Source: Lunularia cruciata
Taxonomy: Eukaryota; Streptophyta; Marchantiopsida; Lunulariales; Lunulariaceae
Direction of reading: 5' to 3'
Length of the DNA stretch: 64,000 nt
NCBI GenBank assembly: GCA_948567375.1
Contig: OX419760.1
Coordinates: 18,848,001 to 18,912,000 of the forward strand
In this document: in pieces, positions 1 to 11,552 of the stretch
Layout of the letters: each line of letters begins with the position of its first letter
Numbering within the stretch: position 1 is the first letter of the stretch
Translations under genes and position numbers: made by a program
The notes under the pieces: model-generated
What the model saw: the letters and a program-made list of their open reading frames with translations, nothing else
Database searches by the model: none
Told to the model about the DNA's origin: nothing

Positions 1-553
1 TTATTCTCAATGCCCATATTGGTGCTAATCATTACATACTTAGGTATTTCCTTTGCTTGGGAAATATCCAAATTTTGAAATTCATCCACCATATGTAGGT
101 GGAATAGGATGGTCTCACACAAATGTACAAGAGGTTTGTCCAAAAACATTAGCATTATAACCTTTCCTCTAGTATGGTTTGACAGACTTCATATTCTTTT
201 ACATTCGTTGTAGGTTTTCTTTCAACATCAAGAAAAATGGTGTTGGATGGAGTACTCATATTTTGAGAATGATCTGAAAGGCTTGTGCAGTCACCATGGG
301 TTTTTTTTTTCATTTTAATTTGGAATAATAGTGTCATTGTGAAGAGTTCTATCAAGATGGAGACATTCCTCATCTATTTCTTTGTCTTTGCAATCAATAT
401 CATCTTGGATATAGAAGCAAGAGATAGTTGAGGTTTCCTAATTGTGCTCTTGGGTGTAAGGGAGGGGGAACATGGCATGGTAAAGAGGTCCATTTTCAGT
501 TTTAAGAGACATGTCCTTTGAATCTAAAAAGGCTATGTTTGGAGTCAAAGAAG
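1..553. other. AT-rich relic DNA, no gene recognised
   Basis: No convincing coding region is visible. The minus strand holds a 72-codon open frame at 155-373 with no recognisable motif, and a short open stretch near 1-130. The DNA is probably old retroelement relic, like its neighbours, but I cannot assign it. Confidence 0.4.
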
Positions 554-1126
554 TGTGTTATATTACCATTAGCTAGAGAAATTAGCTACATGTGAAAATT
601 GGCTTGGTAATATCTTTAGAGATATTATACATGATTTTCTAATTATATTAGATAGAGGGGTTACCAAAAGATGATTTCCACAAATAGAGTAGAAGTTGAA
701 AACACAATAAAAACTTCAAAGCTAATTTTGGAGGCCTAAACAAAAGAATCAAGCCTAAAAAATATCATCTTATGCTCCCATTGAGAAAAAAGCCATTGCT
801 TCCTTCTCCTCTTGTTTGTCTTGTCAAGATATTTCTAATTTTACCTCAACCATGATGTTTTGAGCTTCTTACAAAAAGATTCCCCAAATATTCCCTTTGG
901 TCAAACTTGTTTGACCAACCAAATAGGACAAGGATTAGCATGTCACCAATCCATGCAACTAATCTAAAGGTATAGCTTGTTGACATGTCACCAATCCATG
1001 TATATAATCTAAGGGTGTAGCTCTCTTTGAGGGATCCTCTTTGCTATATAATAAAGACAAGGTGCTCCTTTGGAGCATCATAGTTTGATGAGAGTTCTAG
1101 TCTTTTGTCCTACTTGGGTTATTACA
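554..1126 (+). repeat. Old solo LTR of the A/B chromovirus family
   Basis: The stretch follows the LTR of elements A and B in order. It has a TGT...-like start, the 'ttttggaggcctaaac' block near 725-740, the 'gtttgaccaacc' block near 908, a 'tatataataaag' TATA-like box near 1043 and a 'ttattaca' end. No primer-binding site follows, so it is probably a solo LTR. It is far more diverged than the LTRs of A and B, and its left edge is approximate. Confidence 0.65.
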
Positions 1127-1268
1127 CATGCACATTAAGAACATTTTGCAGATTTGGTAGAAAAATGAGGCAATTGAGTTGTTTGGCTTGACCACTCATT
1201 TCCTCTTTTGTTATGAAAAGAAAATTAATGATAATGTTTATAATTTCCTCATTACTATCAACTTGAGC
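1127..1268. other. Short AT-rich spacer between two solo LTRs
   Basis: Nothing recognisable is visible. The sequence separates two solo LTRs of different families. Confidence 0.4.
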
Positions 1269-1948
1269 TATGAGCCGGCCTATCTCTCACTCAACATGAA
1301 CCTTTGATGGCTATTAAGGTAGCACACTATGGACTAAGAAGGCATGGAGCCTCAACTACATCACACTCTTCCAAGGCACCTCCAAGACTCAAGACATTGC
1401 TCACTAGAGAACTCAATGAGAGAGATATAGTTGCAAATGAAAGGATAATGAGTACTTCCTAGCTTATATACTTATAAAAAAGTTACACATAAAATTTAAT
1501 AATTACAAGAGTAACTCAAATAACTAGGCTAAAAGTCAAATAAATTCAAAAAGTTTAAAGGATTAATTAAGCACATGGGATTCATCCCATGAGTAGGTGG
1601 TCTTATTCTCATCTGCCAGCTAAGTCAAAGATTCCTTCACATGGCCTATCCTTAGACTATAGAAAATATGCACCAACAAGGCTTTGGGTCCAAGAGTTCT
1701 CAATTCTTTCCTTAAAGTCAAATAACTAGGAATAATACCAAGTCAATACACTAAAAGACAAAATATTGGTGCTCACTCTTTTCCTTTTCTTTAGAATATG
1801 ATCACCTTTACTTAAGCTAGAATTAACTCTAACTAATCATGACTAATGTAGAAGCTTAGCTAACCTCCATATAGATAATATTTCTCCTCTACTTGCAATA
1901 CCAAACTTAATATCCTTCTAGAGTATACATGCACCAATGGGTATTATA
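1269..1948 (-). repeat. Solo LTR of the E/F gypsy family, minus orientation
   Basis: About 680 bp that follow the LTRs of element E closely: 'gccggcctatctctcactca' near the left edge, 'catggactaagaaggca'-like sequence near 1329, and an end close to 'atgggtattaca'. The terminal CA/TG pairs have mutated (tatgag..., ...tattata). No internal domain lies on either side and I could not see a clear TSD, so it is an old solo LTR. Confidence 0.75.
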
Positions 1949-2172
1949 AAGCAAGAGTCCATGCACTGATATGGAAACCAGTTTCTCCTTCCTTATTTGA
2001 GCTAGACAAATGTTCAATTTGATACATAGGAAGCATTATGTGTTTTAACTTCTTCCCAAAGGCTCACTTGCCATTTTGTCATGATGTGACAACATCTGCA
2101 TCTACCAACCAAGAGGCTCCTATAAGAGTGGAAACTATACCGGAGCAGGCATACCCATGATTAATAAATCAA
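1949..2172. other. Non-coding relic DNA
   Basis: I see no gene or repeat boundary. This sequence leads into the degraded minus-strand gypsy relic H. Confidence 0.3.
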
Positions 2173-3404
2173 TCAAGAAGGTCTAGTCTCCAATGAGGAA
2201 GGGCACCTTGGATAATAAGCTAATAGAGTAATGTCTTCTTCTATCAGCCATGCAAAAGAGTGGAAGTTTTGATCATCCCCTTTAAACCAAGCGTTTCGGT
2301 AAATATCATGACCCTTGGTCATGATATTTACCAAGGATCTTGAGCAATATGGAAATTTGGAATAATGCACACTTGGATGGTTACATGGATATTGGGATCA
2401 TGGACTTTTGTGTACAATATGAGGTGGTCCTTTGGGATTTCCTCAACAATAATGGTGTAAGGGACTTTAGGAATGTTGTGCAGGTTGCCCATATGTGGAG
2501 TAGGTTGAGTTCCTATAGAAATAGGGTTTTGCCATGGTGGGATAAAGTCTCCTGTAAGAGGATCCTTGAAGAGAACTATGGTTTGCAACTTTGTAAGGAG
2601 GATCTATAGCTCCCTATGCTCTATAGGTGCTACTTTGCACAATTTCTTCACTATGATATAGGGTTTTATACTGGCAAGATTGCCAATTATGTCATAATCA
2701 TGTATGATAGAGTTTGGTGGTTGTTTTGCCAATGTATCAAACATAGGAACTACAATCTGGTACATTTCCAAAGTAGGTTGCAAGATGTTATTGCATAAAA
2801 CAACTTCATTTGAGCTCCCAAAGGAATAGCTTTTAGAATTATAATTGTTGCTAATGATAGGTGCTTCATAAGTATGGGACCTTGTCATGAGTAACATATG
2901 CACCTCTTGCATACCATTGTTGCTAGTTAGAGTTGCCTCCTCCATATGAGAATTTTTGCCGATGGCAATAAAGTGAACATTCCCATTATGACCAACATAG
3001 TTTGGTGGTTCATTTTACATGGTTACTCCTTGTGCTTGAGTGATGAAGGTCTTGAAATGAGAGCATTGTGCCATGGTATGTGCTCTAAAACAAAATGCAC
3101 AACAAATAATGTTACTAGGGAATTGGTTGGCATGGTGATTCTTGCTACAAACATGATAAGATATCTTAGGTTCAAGTGAACCTTTGGCCTTGTCTATTAC
3201 CTCATCCTTTGCAAAAGAGTGGATCTCACATATGTTGGTTGAAGTTATTGTTCTACAAGACAACACAACGTGTACTTTTCCTTCTTTGGGCTCATGGCAT
3301 CTTTGTGGATTTCTTTACTTTGCCATGATGTGCACGTACCTTCCACAATGGACACAAAAACTTGGAATATCCAAGGTGGCACACTAAGCATTGTTGTGCC
3401 CTTG
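2173..3404 (-). pseudogene. Relic H: degraded gypsy gag/protease region (downstream part)
   Basis: Minus-strand frames with shifts and stops resemble the gag-protease junction of a plant Ty3/gypsy element. 3292-3404 encodes a Cys-rich stretch (CLVCHLGYSKFLCPLW). 3015-3266 encodes a second one with Cys and His pairs (YHVCSKNHHANQF, then CCAFCFRAHTMAQC). 2604-2945 contains YDIIGNLASI, the type of short block that precedes the protease in many gypsy polyproteins. The reading direction continues across element A into 9766-10383 and 18667-19309. The family lineage is uncertain because no RT is preserved. Confidence 0.55.
3400..3404 (+). repeat. Target site duplication of element A, left copy (CCTTG)
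   Basis: CCTTG lies directly before the 5' LTR and is repeated exactly at 9761-9765, directly after the 3' LTR. This fixes both ends of element A. Confidence 0.93.
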
Positions 3405-4128
3405 TGTAATACCAAGAGCTAGCCATATGATCTAGATGTGACATTTGGTTGGTAACATCTAGAATGATGTTATACATGATGGTCAAAATAGATCAGATAG
3501 AAGTATCACCAAAAGAGTACTTCTACTAATAGAGTGGAAACCAAAATAGACTTGAGAACCTTAGAACCAATAACTAGACATATGATTTAAAGGTGAGAAT
3601 TGGTTTGGTAACATCTAGAAGGATGTTACAAATGATGGACTAAACAGATCAGAAAGAGGTATCACCAAAGGGGGACTTCTAACAATAGAGTAGGAACCAA
3701 AATATGCCTTAAATCTTTGAAGGTAATTTTGGAGGCCTAAACGGAAGAATTAGGTCTCAAAAATGTGCGGAGGAAAGGTTGGCCTTCCCTCAACCTTGGT
3801 TTGTCTTGTTGAGAGATTTCCAATGGTACCTTACTCACGTGATTTTGAGACTCCTATAAGAAGATTCCCCTAAAAGATTCCCTCCAGTCAAAGCTTGTTT
3901 GACCAACCAATTAGGACCTAGAACGACATGCCACCCATCCAAGTAAGTAATCCAAGGGTGGAGCTTGCTGATAGGTCACCTATCTGTGTGCCTAATCCTA
4001 TGGTGGAGCTTCCTTGGAGGAGATCTTCTTTGTTTATATAATAAAGAGAATATGCTCTTTTTGGGGGCACCAAATGTTTAGTGTGTAATTTGTGTTTCTC
4101 TCTCTTCTCTTGTCCTCAGAGTATTACA
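3405..4128 (+). repeat. Element A 5' LTR
   Basis: Begins tgtaataccaagagctag and ends gtattaca. It contains a TATA-like tatataataaag at about 4035-4046 and the family block 'ttttggaggcctaaac' near 3730. Full length is 724 bp, close to the 741 bp of the element B LTRs. Confidence 0.92.
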
Positions 4129-4129
4129 A

Positions 4130-4141
4130 TGGTATTAGAGT
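4130..4141 (+). other. Element A primer-binding site (mutated iMet type)
   Basis: TGGTATTAGAGT starts two bases after the LTR. The family form, seen intact in element B, is TGGTATCAGAGC, complementary to the 3' end of plant initiator-Met tRNA. Both differences here are C-to-T changes. Confidence 0.85.
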
Positions 4142-4775
4142 GAGTGTCTTAGTCCAAGAAAGTGGATCACCCCTCTTGGAAGAGCACGAACTATTAAAAT
4201 TGAGTAATTTGAGGTGGAGAACATAGAGTAGTTGCTAGACTTAGGAAGGACTTGAGAGAGCAGATGGGATGGATGCACCGGGAGGACAATTTCCTGCACT
4301 TAGCTTTCCATTCCTGAATCCATTCCTGAATCCATTCCACATCAAGGTTATATACATCCAGCGTAAGCAAATGAGGGTATCGCTAGTTTATCACTTTGGC
4401 ACAAAATTCATGGACCGAGTTATGAACTCACCAAACCCGGTGATTCTACCTATGGTGATATATGACAAAGAATGGGATTTGAAAATCTACATTCTACTAT
4501 GATGATATGGATGTGAATGTCCCGAATCCTCTCCCTTTCAACACTCAAGTAGAAATCCGTTATGTAGTGAGAACGAAAGTGATGTTTAGAAATTTTGTGG
4601 TTAGAAATTTTGACGAGGAGTATTATCAACAAGTGATAGCTTTTGAGGTCCCAATGGTTGTTCCAATAGTTTGTGTGCCTTCTAGAGTGATCATATTGAC
4701 TCTGGATTGAAGTAGACAGTTTGTGTGCCTTCCAGAGTGATCATATTGACTCTGGATTGAAGTAGATAGTAACAA

Positions 4776-6100
4776 TTGAGTGTTGCAGGAACCATGGATC
4801 TGCAATTGCAAGAGCTAGAGCAAGGAATGCAAGGGATGTTGAATGAATTTCAAGAGATTAAGATGACTATGGAGACATTACAAAGTCAAGTGCAGATCCT
4901 TAGGGACGATCAAGCTATGCAAGAAGAAGAGCTGTCTCAAAACCCAATACCAACAACTGAAGTACTTGGAGAGGCACCTATACCTACAAACCCTATCAAC
5001 AATGAAGCCACATTGCTACTCTGGATGAAGAAGACCTACAACATTGAGCCTTACAAGGGGCAGTGTATGATGGGAGTAGTGGAAAATTGGATCTCAAGAA
5101 TGAATCAATATTTCCAATTGTTCTCAATATAGATCATAGAGCATGCTGTAGGTGTGTTTGCATATGGGTACTTGACCGATAAAGCCCTCACATGGTATGA
5201 TGCTTGGGAATGATCCATGTTGGTAGAGAGAAGGGAGGTTACGTGGACATCAATGCAAGAAGGATTGTTGAAGAATTTCCAATCGGTGGATTTTATGCAA
5301 ATGGCTCAAACCCAACTATGGGGATTGAGACAGAAGAATAACATACAAGAGTACGTGGAGGCATTTTTAGATCTACAAGTTGCAATAACCGACATGAGTC
5401 CAGTAGAGGCTCTTGACAATTTCAAACAAAGGTTAAAGGAGCGGATTTGCCAAGAAGTCATGGTGCAAAATCCTTGCATGGAATTTGAAGCCATTGCTTA
5501 TGCATAGAGAATAGTAGGAGCATTGGGTGGAGGTGAAGGAGTAGTTCCATCTCAATATTATTGGGCAGAAATGCCACACATGGGTGGACCCGTACCAATT
5601 CCAAGGAGCACGACCGCTTCAAGGAGAGCATGGACGGGTAAAAGAATGAAGAGATGGAGTCCCACAAGGAGATGGAACTCGAGGAGAATAACGTTGTTAC
5701 AATTGTGGCCATATTGGGCACATATCTACCAATTGTAGCACTCATTTCCCTAGAGGTCCTCGGCCTTCATACATGCAATCTTTGAACAACATGGAGAGGC
5801 GCATTGAAGAGGAGGAGGTAGAAAACACTTCAGAAAACAAAGATTGCCAGTAAATGTACCTTGCAGCCTTATTAGCTCAATAAGGAAGAAGAGAAGCAAG
5901 GGAAGGAAGAAGACTAATGTGCAAAGATCCCAAAAGGCAACCTCACAATTGATTGTTGTGAATAGAGTCCTAGAAAGCAATCAAGTGAGAGTATTAATCG
6001 ATTCGGGAGCAATAGAGAATTTCTTATCTTGCTCTATTGCAATAAGATTGGGAATGGATCTAGAAGGAGATGGGAGTGAATAAGAAGAGTTTCCTAATGG
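4776..6100 (+). pseudogene. Element A gag and protease (broken)
   Basis: Open pieces at 4776-5132, 5217-5507 and 5523-5738 form the gag. The N-terminal part is a short coiled coil, and the middle contains the retrotransposon-gag core (near 5217-5500). The CCHC knuckle near 5695-5740 is readable only in a shifted frame. The protease lies in 5844-6083, with its active-site motif LIDSGA encoded at about 5995-6012. Stops at the ends of these pieces and at least one frameshift prevent a single polyprotein. Element B carries the same gene in better condition. Confidence 0.85.
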
Positions 6101-9100
6101 GCAAATAGAGAGGATTGAATCATTACCTAGACGGGTCACATTCTCTGTAGGAGAATATCAAGAAGCAATTGAGTGGCGAGTGATACAATTAGCTTGTTAT
6201 GATGCAATCTTAGGCATGCCATGGATGGAGCATTACAACCCTATGGTAGATTGGAGGAAGAAAGTAGTGAGAACCCACCAATGGTCAATCATTGGGATTA
6301 AAGAAAAATCACCCAAGCAGGATCTGCCTCTATATGTCAAAGGGATGGCACTGTCTGTAAGACCAATAGATGTTTCATGGGTCTAATAAGAAAAATCCGG
6401 AGTGCACAACTCAATGGAAAAATTCCTAAGAAATTGAAGGCTATGGTGGATGAATTTCAAGATGTCTCTCCCGATGATCTACGCTCAAGATTACCACCAA
6501 AAAGGAGAGTTGATCATAAAATTGAGACACTCCCAAGGAAGACATCTCCTTGTAAGGCCCCAATATTGCCTATCACCTCATGAGTTGGAGGAGTGTAAGA
6601 CTCAAATTGAGGAGATGCTACAAAAGGGGTTCATCCAACCTAGCGTATCACCATATGGGGCCCCTGTCTTGTTTGTGAAGAAGGAAGATGGTACAATGTG
6701 CATGTGCATTGACTATCAAGGTCTCAATTAGCAAACAATGAAGAACAAATACTCCTTACCTTGCATGGATGACCTATTTGATAAACTCCATGGAGCAAGA
6801 TACTTCACCAAATTGGACTTGCGGAGTGGTTACAATTAAATCTAAATTGTAGAGGAGGATGCGTACAAAATTGCCTTTTGAACCAAGTATGGCCACTTTG
6901 AGTATCTTGTGATGCCTTTTGGCCTCACCAATGCACTTGCCACTTTCATGAGTCTAATGAATGACATATTTTGTCCATACTTGGATAAGTATGTTATTGT
7001 CTTCTTGGATGATATCTTAGAATATAGTAGCATGATGACAGAACACAAGCAACATCTACAAGAGGTCCTCTAAATTCTAAGACACAATCGATTGTATGCC
7101 AAAATCTCAAAGTGCACGTTTGGCAAGTCTAAAGTAGACTACTTGGGGCATAGAGTAAGGGCAAAGGGCATTCAAGTATTGAAAGATATAATAAGAGGTC
7201 ATTCAAAAATGGAGTGCCCCAGAAGATCAGACTCAACTCAAGAGCTTCTTGGGGTTGACAGGATTCTATCGTAGATTTATCAAGGACTTCTCCAAGGTTG
7301 CACAACCTTTAATGGCACTACTTGGCAAGGGGAAGAAGTGGACATGAGGAACCGCACAAGAGTTGGTCTTTCAAGAATTGAAAGCCACCTTGCTACATGC
7401 ACTAATCTTGAAGTAGTATGACCCAAAATGTCCAATCAAGTTGGCTATAGATGCATCAAGCTATAGATGCATCAAGCGTAGCAATAAGAGGCTATAGATG
7501 CATCAAGCGTAGCAATAAGAGCAGTCCTACAACAAGAGTGGCATGACGGATGGCATCCAATTGCATATTTCTTTCAAAAGCTGCTACCGGTAGAGCGCAA
7601 CTACCACACCACAAAACAAGAAGAGTTGGCCATTGTTTTGGCAACCAAGCATTGGAAGCACTATCTGGGCAAGAAGGCATTTGTAGTAGAGATAGACCAC
7701 AAACCTCTAGTCTACTTCTAGATGAAGAAGGATCTATCTCGTTGCCAGATTCAGTGGGCAAAGTGGCGATAACACTTCAACATGACAATCACCTACATGG
7801 AAGGGAAGAAGCAAATTGCAGATGCATTCACCCGCATGCCAATGGCAAACAACTTGGTGGTAGAGGTTAAGATTAACCTTGAATTCTGGCCAAAGATTTT
7901 GGCTGCTACAAAAATTGATCCATAGATTGTAGAAGTGCAATCATCTAAAGGCATCACTAGCACCCAAGGACTCACCTTTCATGATGGCAGATTATGGATC
8001 CCAAATGTCCCAAAACTACGCACCACCATTCTAGCAGAATGTCATGATTTGGCCATTGTAGGTCATGTCAGAGTGGACAAGACCTTGGATGCAATCCAAT
8101 GCCATTACTATTGCCCTAAGATGAGCAACAACGTGATGGACTATGTGTGCAGCTGCCTACTTTGTCAACAGAACAAAGCTTCTAATCAAGCTTATGCAAA
8201 GCTCCTTCAACCTCTCCTCATGCCTATCTAACGTTGGGAACAAGTGAGTGTGGATCTTGTCTGTGAATTACCCAAGACCACCTCAGGGTTTGACTCCATC
8301 GTGGTCTTTGTGGACCGGCTCAGCAAAATGATTCATGTATGTCCTACCACCAAGGATGTGACCGCTCCACAACTAGCTCAATTATACTTAGATGCAATCT
8401 TCTCTCACCATGGCTTGTCTAGAGTACTTATCACTGATAGAGGCACTCAATTCACCAATTTTTTTGGCAAACACTCTTTGGTTTCTTCAAAACCAAGTTG
8501 GCCATGTCCACATCTTACCACCCACAAACAGACGGCCAAACAAAGTGGGCTAATCGCACAATTGAAGACATATTATGCGGCTTCACCTTAGAAGAGCAAG
8601 AGAGGTGGGACACCCTACTCCCGTTGGTGGAATTTGCTTACAACAATTCAGTTAATGCATCCACCCAAGTCACTCCGTTCTTCCTCATGTATGGTGAGCA
8701 TCCATTCACACCTTCTAGCTTGATGAAGATCTGTCCAGTGGCTACCAAGGTCGATGCAGTCAACATATTTGTTTCTAAAATCCAACAAGGTGTGGAGAGC
8801 GCCAAGCACAGATTATAGATTGCACAAAATTGACAGAAGCAGTATGCTGATGCACACCGTAGGCACATGGAGTTCAATGTTGGGGATCAAGTGTGGCTAT
8901 TGACAACCAACCTCACATTAGTTGGATCTTGTAAGCTCAGACCTCGTTTTATTGGGCCTTTCTCAATTTGTCATGTTGGCGTTGTAGCCTATCACCTTGA
9001 GCTACCACCACACATGAAGATCCATCTTGTGTTCTATGTTTCCCTACTATGCAGATATGCTCCCCGCTCTGGCTAGGGTCATTCCACCCAAGACATTTGA

Positions 9101-9330
9101 CCTTGTCCGACACTCATTGATGGCATAGAGGAATATGAAGTGGAGTGTATTCTCCAAAAATGCATGCGTGGTACTTGCCATCTACGGGTGGACTATCTAG
9201 TACAATGGAAAGGTTACCTCCTCTATGAAGCAACTTGGGAGCCCGCTGCCAATTTGACACATGCACCGGTGTTGGTGCAATCATTTGAGCAACAATTGCA
9301 CAACAAGGACATTGCGTGCAATTGTTGTGC
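6101..9330 (+). pseudogene. Element A pol: RT, RNase H, integrase, chromodomain (broken)
   Basis: RT begins near 6450 ([21 protein letters not shown] at 6630-6690). The catalytic box is recognisable as FLDDI near 7005-7018. RNase H follows at about 7400-7800. Integrase has its HHCC region at 7990-8200 (ECHDLAIVGH, CSCLLCQQNK) and its catalytic core from 8244 (VDLVCELPKT) to about 8700. The C-terminal chromodomain is encoded at 9180-9270 (YLVQWKGYLLYEATWEP). In-frame stops occur repeatedly, for example at 6729, 6838, 8229, 8816 and 9074. Several arise from C-to-T or G-to-A changes relative to element B. Confidence 0.88.
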
Positions 9331-9347
9331 ACGCAACGTCCTTGTTG
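9301..9347 (+). repeat. 20-bp inverted repeat near the element A 3' LTR
   Basis: Arms 9301-9320 and 9328-9347 are reverse complements with one mismatch around a 7-base loop. Element B has only one arm-like copy at the corresponding place, so this looks like a local inverted duplication in A. Confidence 0.8.
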
Positions 9348-9380
9348 CATGCACAACAATTGTGCATGCAACGGGAGGTC

Positions 9381-9760
9381 TGTAATACCAAGAGCTAGTC
9401 ATATGATCTAGATGCGGCCTTTCCTCCCCCCTAGTTTGTCTCATCAAGAGCTTTCCAATGGTACCTTACTCACGTGATTCTGAGACTCTTACAAGAAGAT
9501 TCCCTAAAAGATTCCCTTTGATCAAAGCTTGTTTGACCAACCAATTAGGACCTGGACCGACATGTCACCCATCCAAGTAAGTAATCCAAGGGTGGAGCTT
9601 GCTGATAGGTCACCTATCTATGTGCCTAATCCTATGGTGGAGCTTCTTTGGAGGAGATCCTCTTTGTCTATAAAATAAAGAGAAGGTGCTCCTTTGGGAC
9701 ACCAAATGTTGAGTGTGTAATTTGTGTTTCTCTCTCTTCTCTTGTCCTTGGAGTATTACA
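9381..9760 (+). repeat. Element A 3' LTR (internally deleted)
   Basis: Starts tgtaataccaagagctag and ends gagtattaca, followed by TSD copy CCTTG at 9761-9765. It is 380 bp long. The segment equivalent to roughly 3440-3780 of the 5' LTR is missing, joining the LTR head directly to the 'ttcctccc' region. Confidence 0.92.
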
Positions 9761-9765
9761 CCTTG
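9761..9765 (+). repeat. Target site duplication of element A, right copy (CCTTG)
   Basis: Exact copy of 3400-3404. Confidence 0.93.
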
Positions 9766-10383
9766 TCTTAAGCAACATGTACAAGAGATCTATCCCATTC
9801 TAACAATATTTCTTGATTTCTTTCTTGTGGTTATTGTGTTAGGTATAGGTTTTCTAGTTGTTCCAACTTCATCATGATGTCCTCTATCTTGGTGGTAGAT
9901 GTGGGAATATTAACAATTACAAGAATGGACAATCCTAATGTAGCTATAGTGTGTGCTATGGGAGTTGCTACAAGCACATGATCATACATGGGTGCCAATT
10001 GAAGTACCCCGTAAAGGGCCAGTGCAATTGTGGGAGCTCCTCCATAGAAGTAATTAGGCTGTAGGAATCCTTGAGTGGCAACATAGGGGTTATACATCAT
10101 GTTCCCTTTAAATACTATATTATAGAGCAGGGGTCTAGTAAGGCCATATCCTTCTCAAGGCCATTAGCTTGAGCCCAACAACATGCTTCTTGAATGCTTG
10201 GGCTAGAGTTGTAGTCTTGTTGTATATGAGAAATTTTTGAATATTCTCAAGTATTGCATCCTTGTGGTACACACATTTTTCATTTTGGATGAGTTTTAAA
10301 GAAGAAATGCATGATTGAACCCAAATGGAGAATAAATGATGAGAAGTTTGTATTTTGATTTCACCCAAAGAAGTAGACTTCAT
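9766..10383 (-). pseudogene. Relic H: degraded gypsy gag (middle part)
   Basis: Minus-strand open stretches at 9831-10100 and 10135-10383 lie between the element A and C3 insertions. The first begins MMYNPYVATQGFLQPN and ends in a charged helix-like stretch. The second contains NIQKFLIYNKTTTLAQAF, followed in a shifted frame by a Cys-rich block. I read these as remnants of the gag that starts near 19309 and continues at 3404. The assignment rests on order and orientation more than on clear motifs. Confidence 0.5.
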
Positions 10384-11552
10384 GTTGGAGGAAGAGGTAC
10401 TTGGATTTGATCAGACCCGAAGAAGCTTACTTTGTGTCAAAGGAGGAAAAACTCGGAGCAGATGCTGAAGGAGGGCAGACCTAAAGGAGGAATGTAAATT
10501 GTAAGTCAGGATTACTGCGGGGTTGTATCTCAGTATAAAAAGGTCCAAATCATGTGTGATATATCTCGTTGGAAGCGTCTCATTCAAGGCTTTCCATTGC
10601 CACCAAAATCATAGATTTTGGAGGTATGTAACATAAGTTACAAGCATTTGAAGTTTTGGGAGTAGATGTACAAAGAAGTTTAGTGTCTTTGGGTCTACAA
10701 GACTTCGGACTTTAGACTTTGGACTTTGGGTTTACATGACTTCGGGTCTAAAGACTTCACCTCAAGACAAATGTGATTCAATCCGAGGTAGTCAAACATT
10801 GGATGTAGGACTCTTTGGGTCAGATATTTTGAAGCGTCTAAAATAATTAGGATAAGAAGATATTTAGGATACCCATAACTTCATTTTAAATTTTGATTGA
10901 AAATAAGAGAGAATTAGAAGAGAAATAGCAATAGTGAATGAACCTAAAGTGCAAGATCAGACAGTAAGTGTCTTTAGGTCAGTTACATGAGTGATTAGGG
11001 GAAAGTGAGTTGCAAATTGAAGACATAGATAGTGTATCCATGCTTTCAATTACAAGTCTTGATGAAGATATAGTAAAATTAGCAAAGGAATTGATAGTAG
11101 TTAGACCCGAAGTAAGAGATATAGGAGTGCAAGTGTCCTGGATTTAACATTTGACACTTTAGAGAAGAGTGCGTTGGAGATAGAGATTTAAAAGGATTAA
11201 TTATGATAGGAATTGTAGATCAGGAAAGAGAAGTAGTAGAATTAGTAGAGGAATTAGAGTTGTGAAACCCGAGGACAGAGTAATAGTGAGTGAAGTAACT
11301 TCGGGATTGAAAGCCGAAGAACAAGTAGACATCAGATCGGATCAGTAATAGTTTTGAGATTTGAAGAGGTAGATATGAAGAGGTGCATTGTCATTTTGGA
11401 TCTATAGGTTAGAAGAGTTGTTAGGAAACGATATAGTTTTTAGAACTGTTAATTGCTTCATTGTTTAAGAGTGGCATTTGTAGGAAATTGTTGTTCAGTG
11501 CTCATAATTTTTGAGAATAGATAAAGCAAAGTGTTGTGAAGTAGTGCTTGCT
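10384..11552 (+). mobile_element. Unit C3, left part (internally deleted copy of C1)
   Basis: This stretch and 18099-18666 together match parts of unit C1, in order, once element B is removed. Shared features: a TATA box at 10534-10540 (C1: 40634-40640); repeated acttcggg/cccgaag motifs; the C-terminal coding block with 'ggagtgcaagtgtcc' near 11122; and the block 'gtgctcataatttttgag' near 11497. Without B the copy is about 1.74 kb against 3.78 kb for C1. Most of the long reading frame is missing, while the promoter region and 3' region remain. The exact left end is uncertain. Confidence 0.7.
11548..11552 (+). repeat. Target site duplication of element B, left copy (TTGCT)
   Basis: TTGCT precedes the left LTR and recurs exactly at 18094-18098. 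The uninterrupted paralogous site in C1 (about 43433-43445) matches the joined flanks. Confidence 0.94.

Larger units (their letters stand above)
3405..9760 (+). mobile_element. Element A: degraded Ty3/gypsy chromovirus
   Basis: A 6.36-kb LTR retrotransposon with TSD CCTTG, LTRs at 3405-4128 and 9381-9760, and a primer-binding site at 4130. The internal order is gag, zinc knuckle, protease, reverse transcriptase, RNase H, integrase, chromodomain, which defines a chromovirus. It belongs to the same family as element B, since the domains align throughout on the opposite strand. The 3' LTR is about 345 bp shorter than the 5' LTR through an internal deletion. Many stops and frameshifts make it a dead copy. 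It interrupts relic H. Confidence 0.93.
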
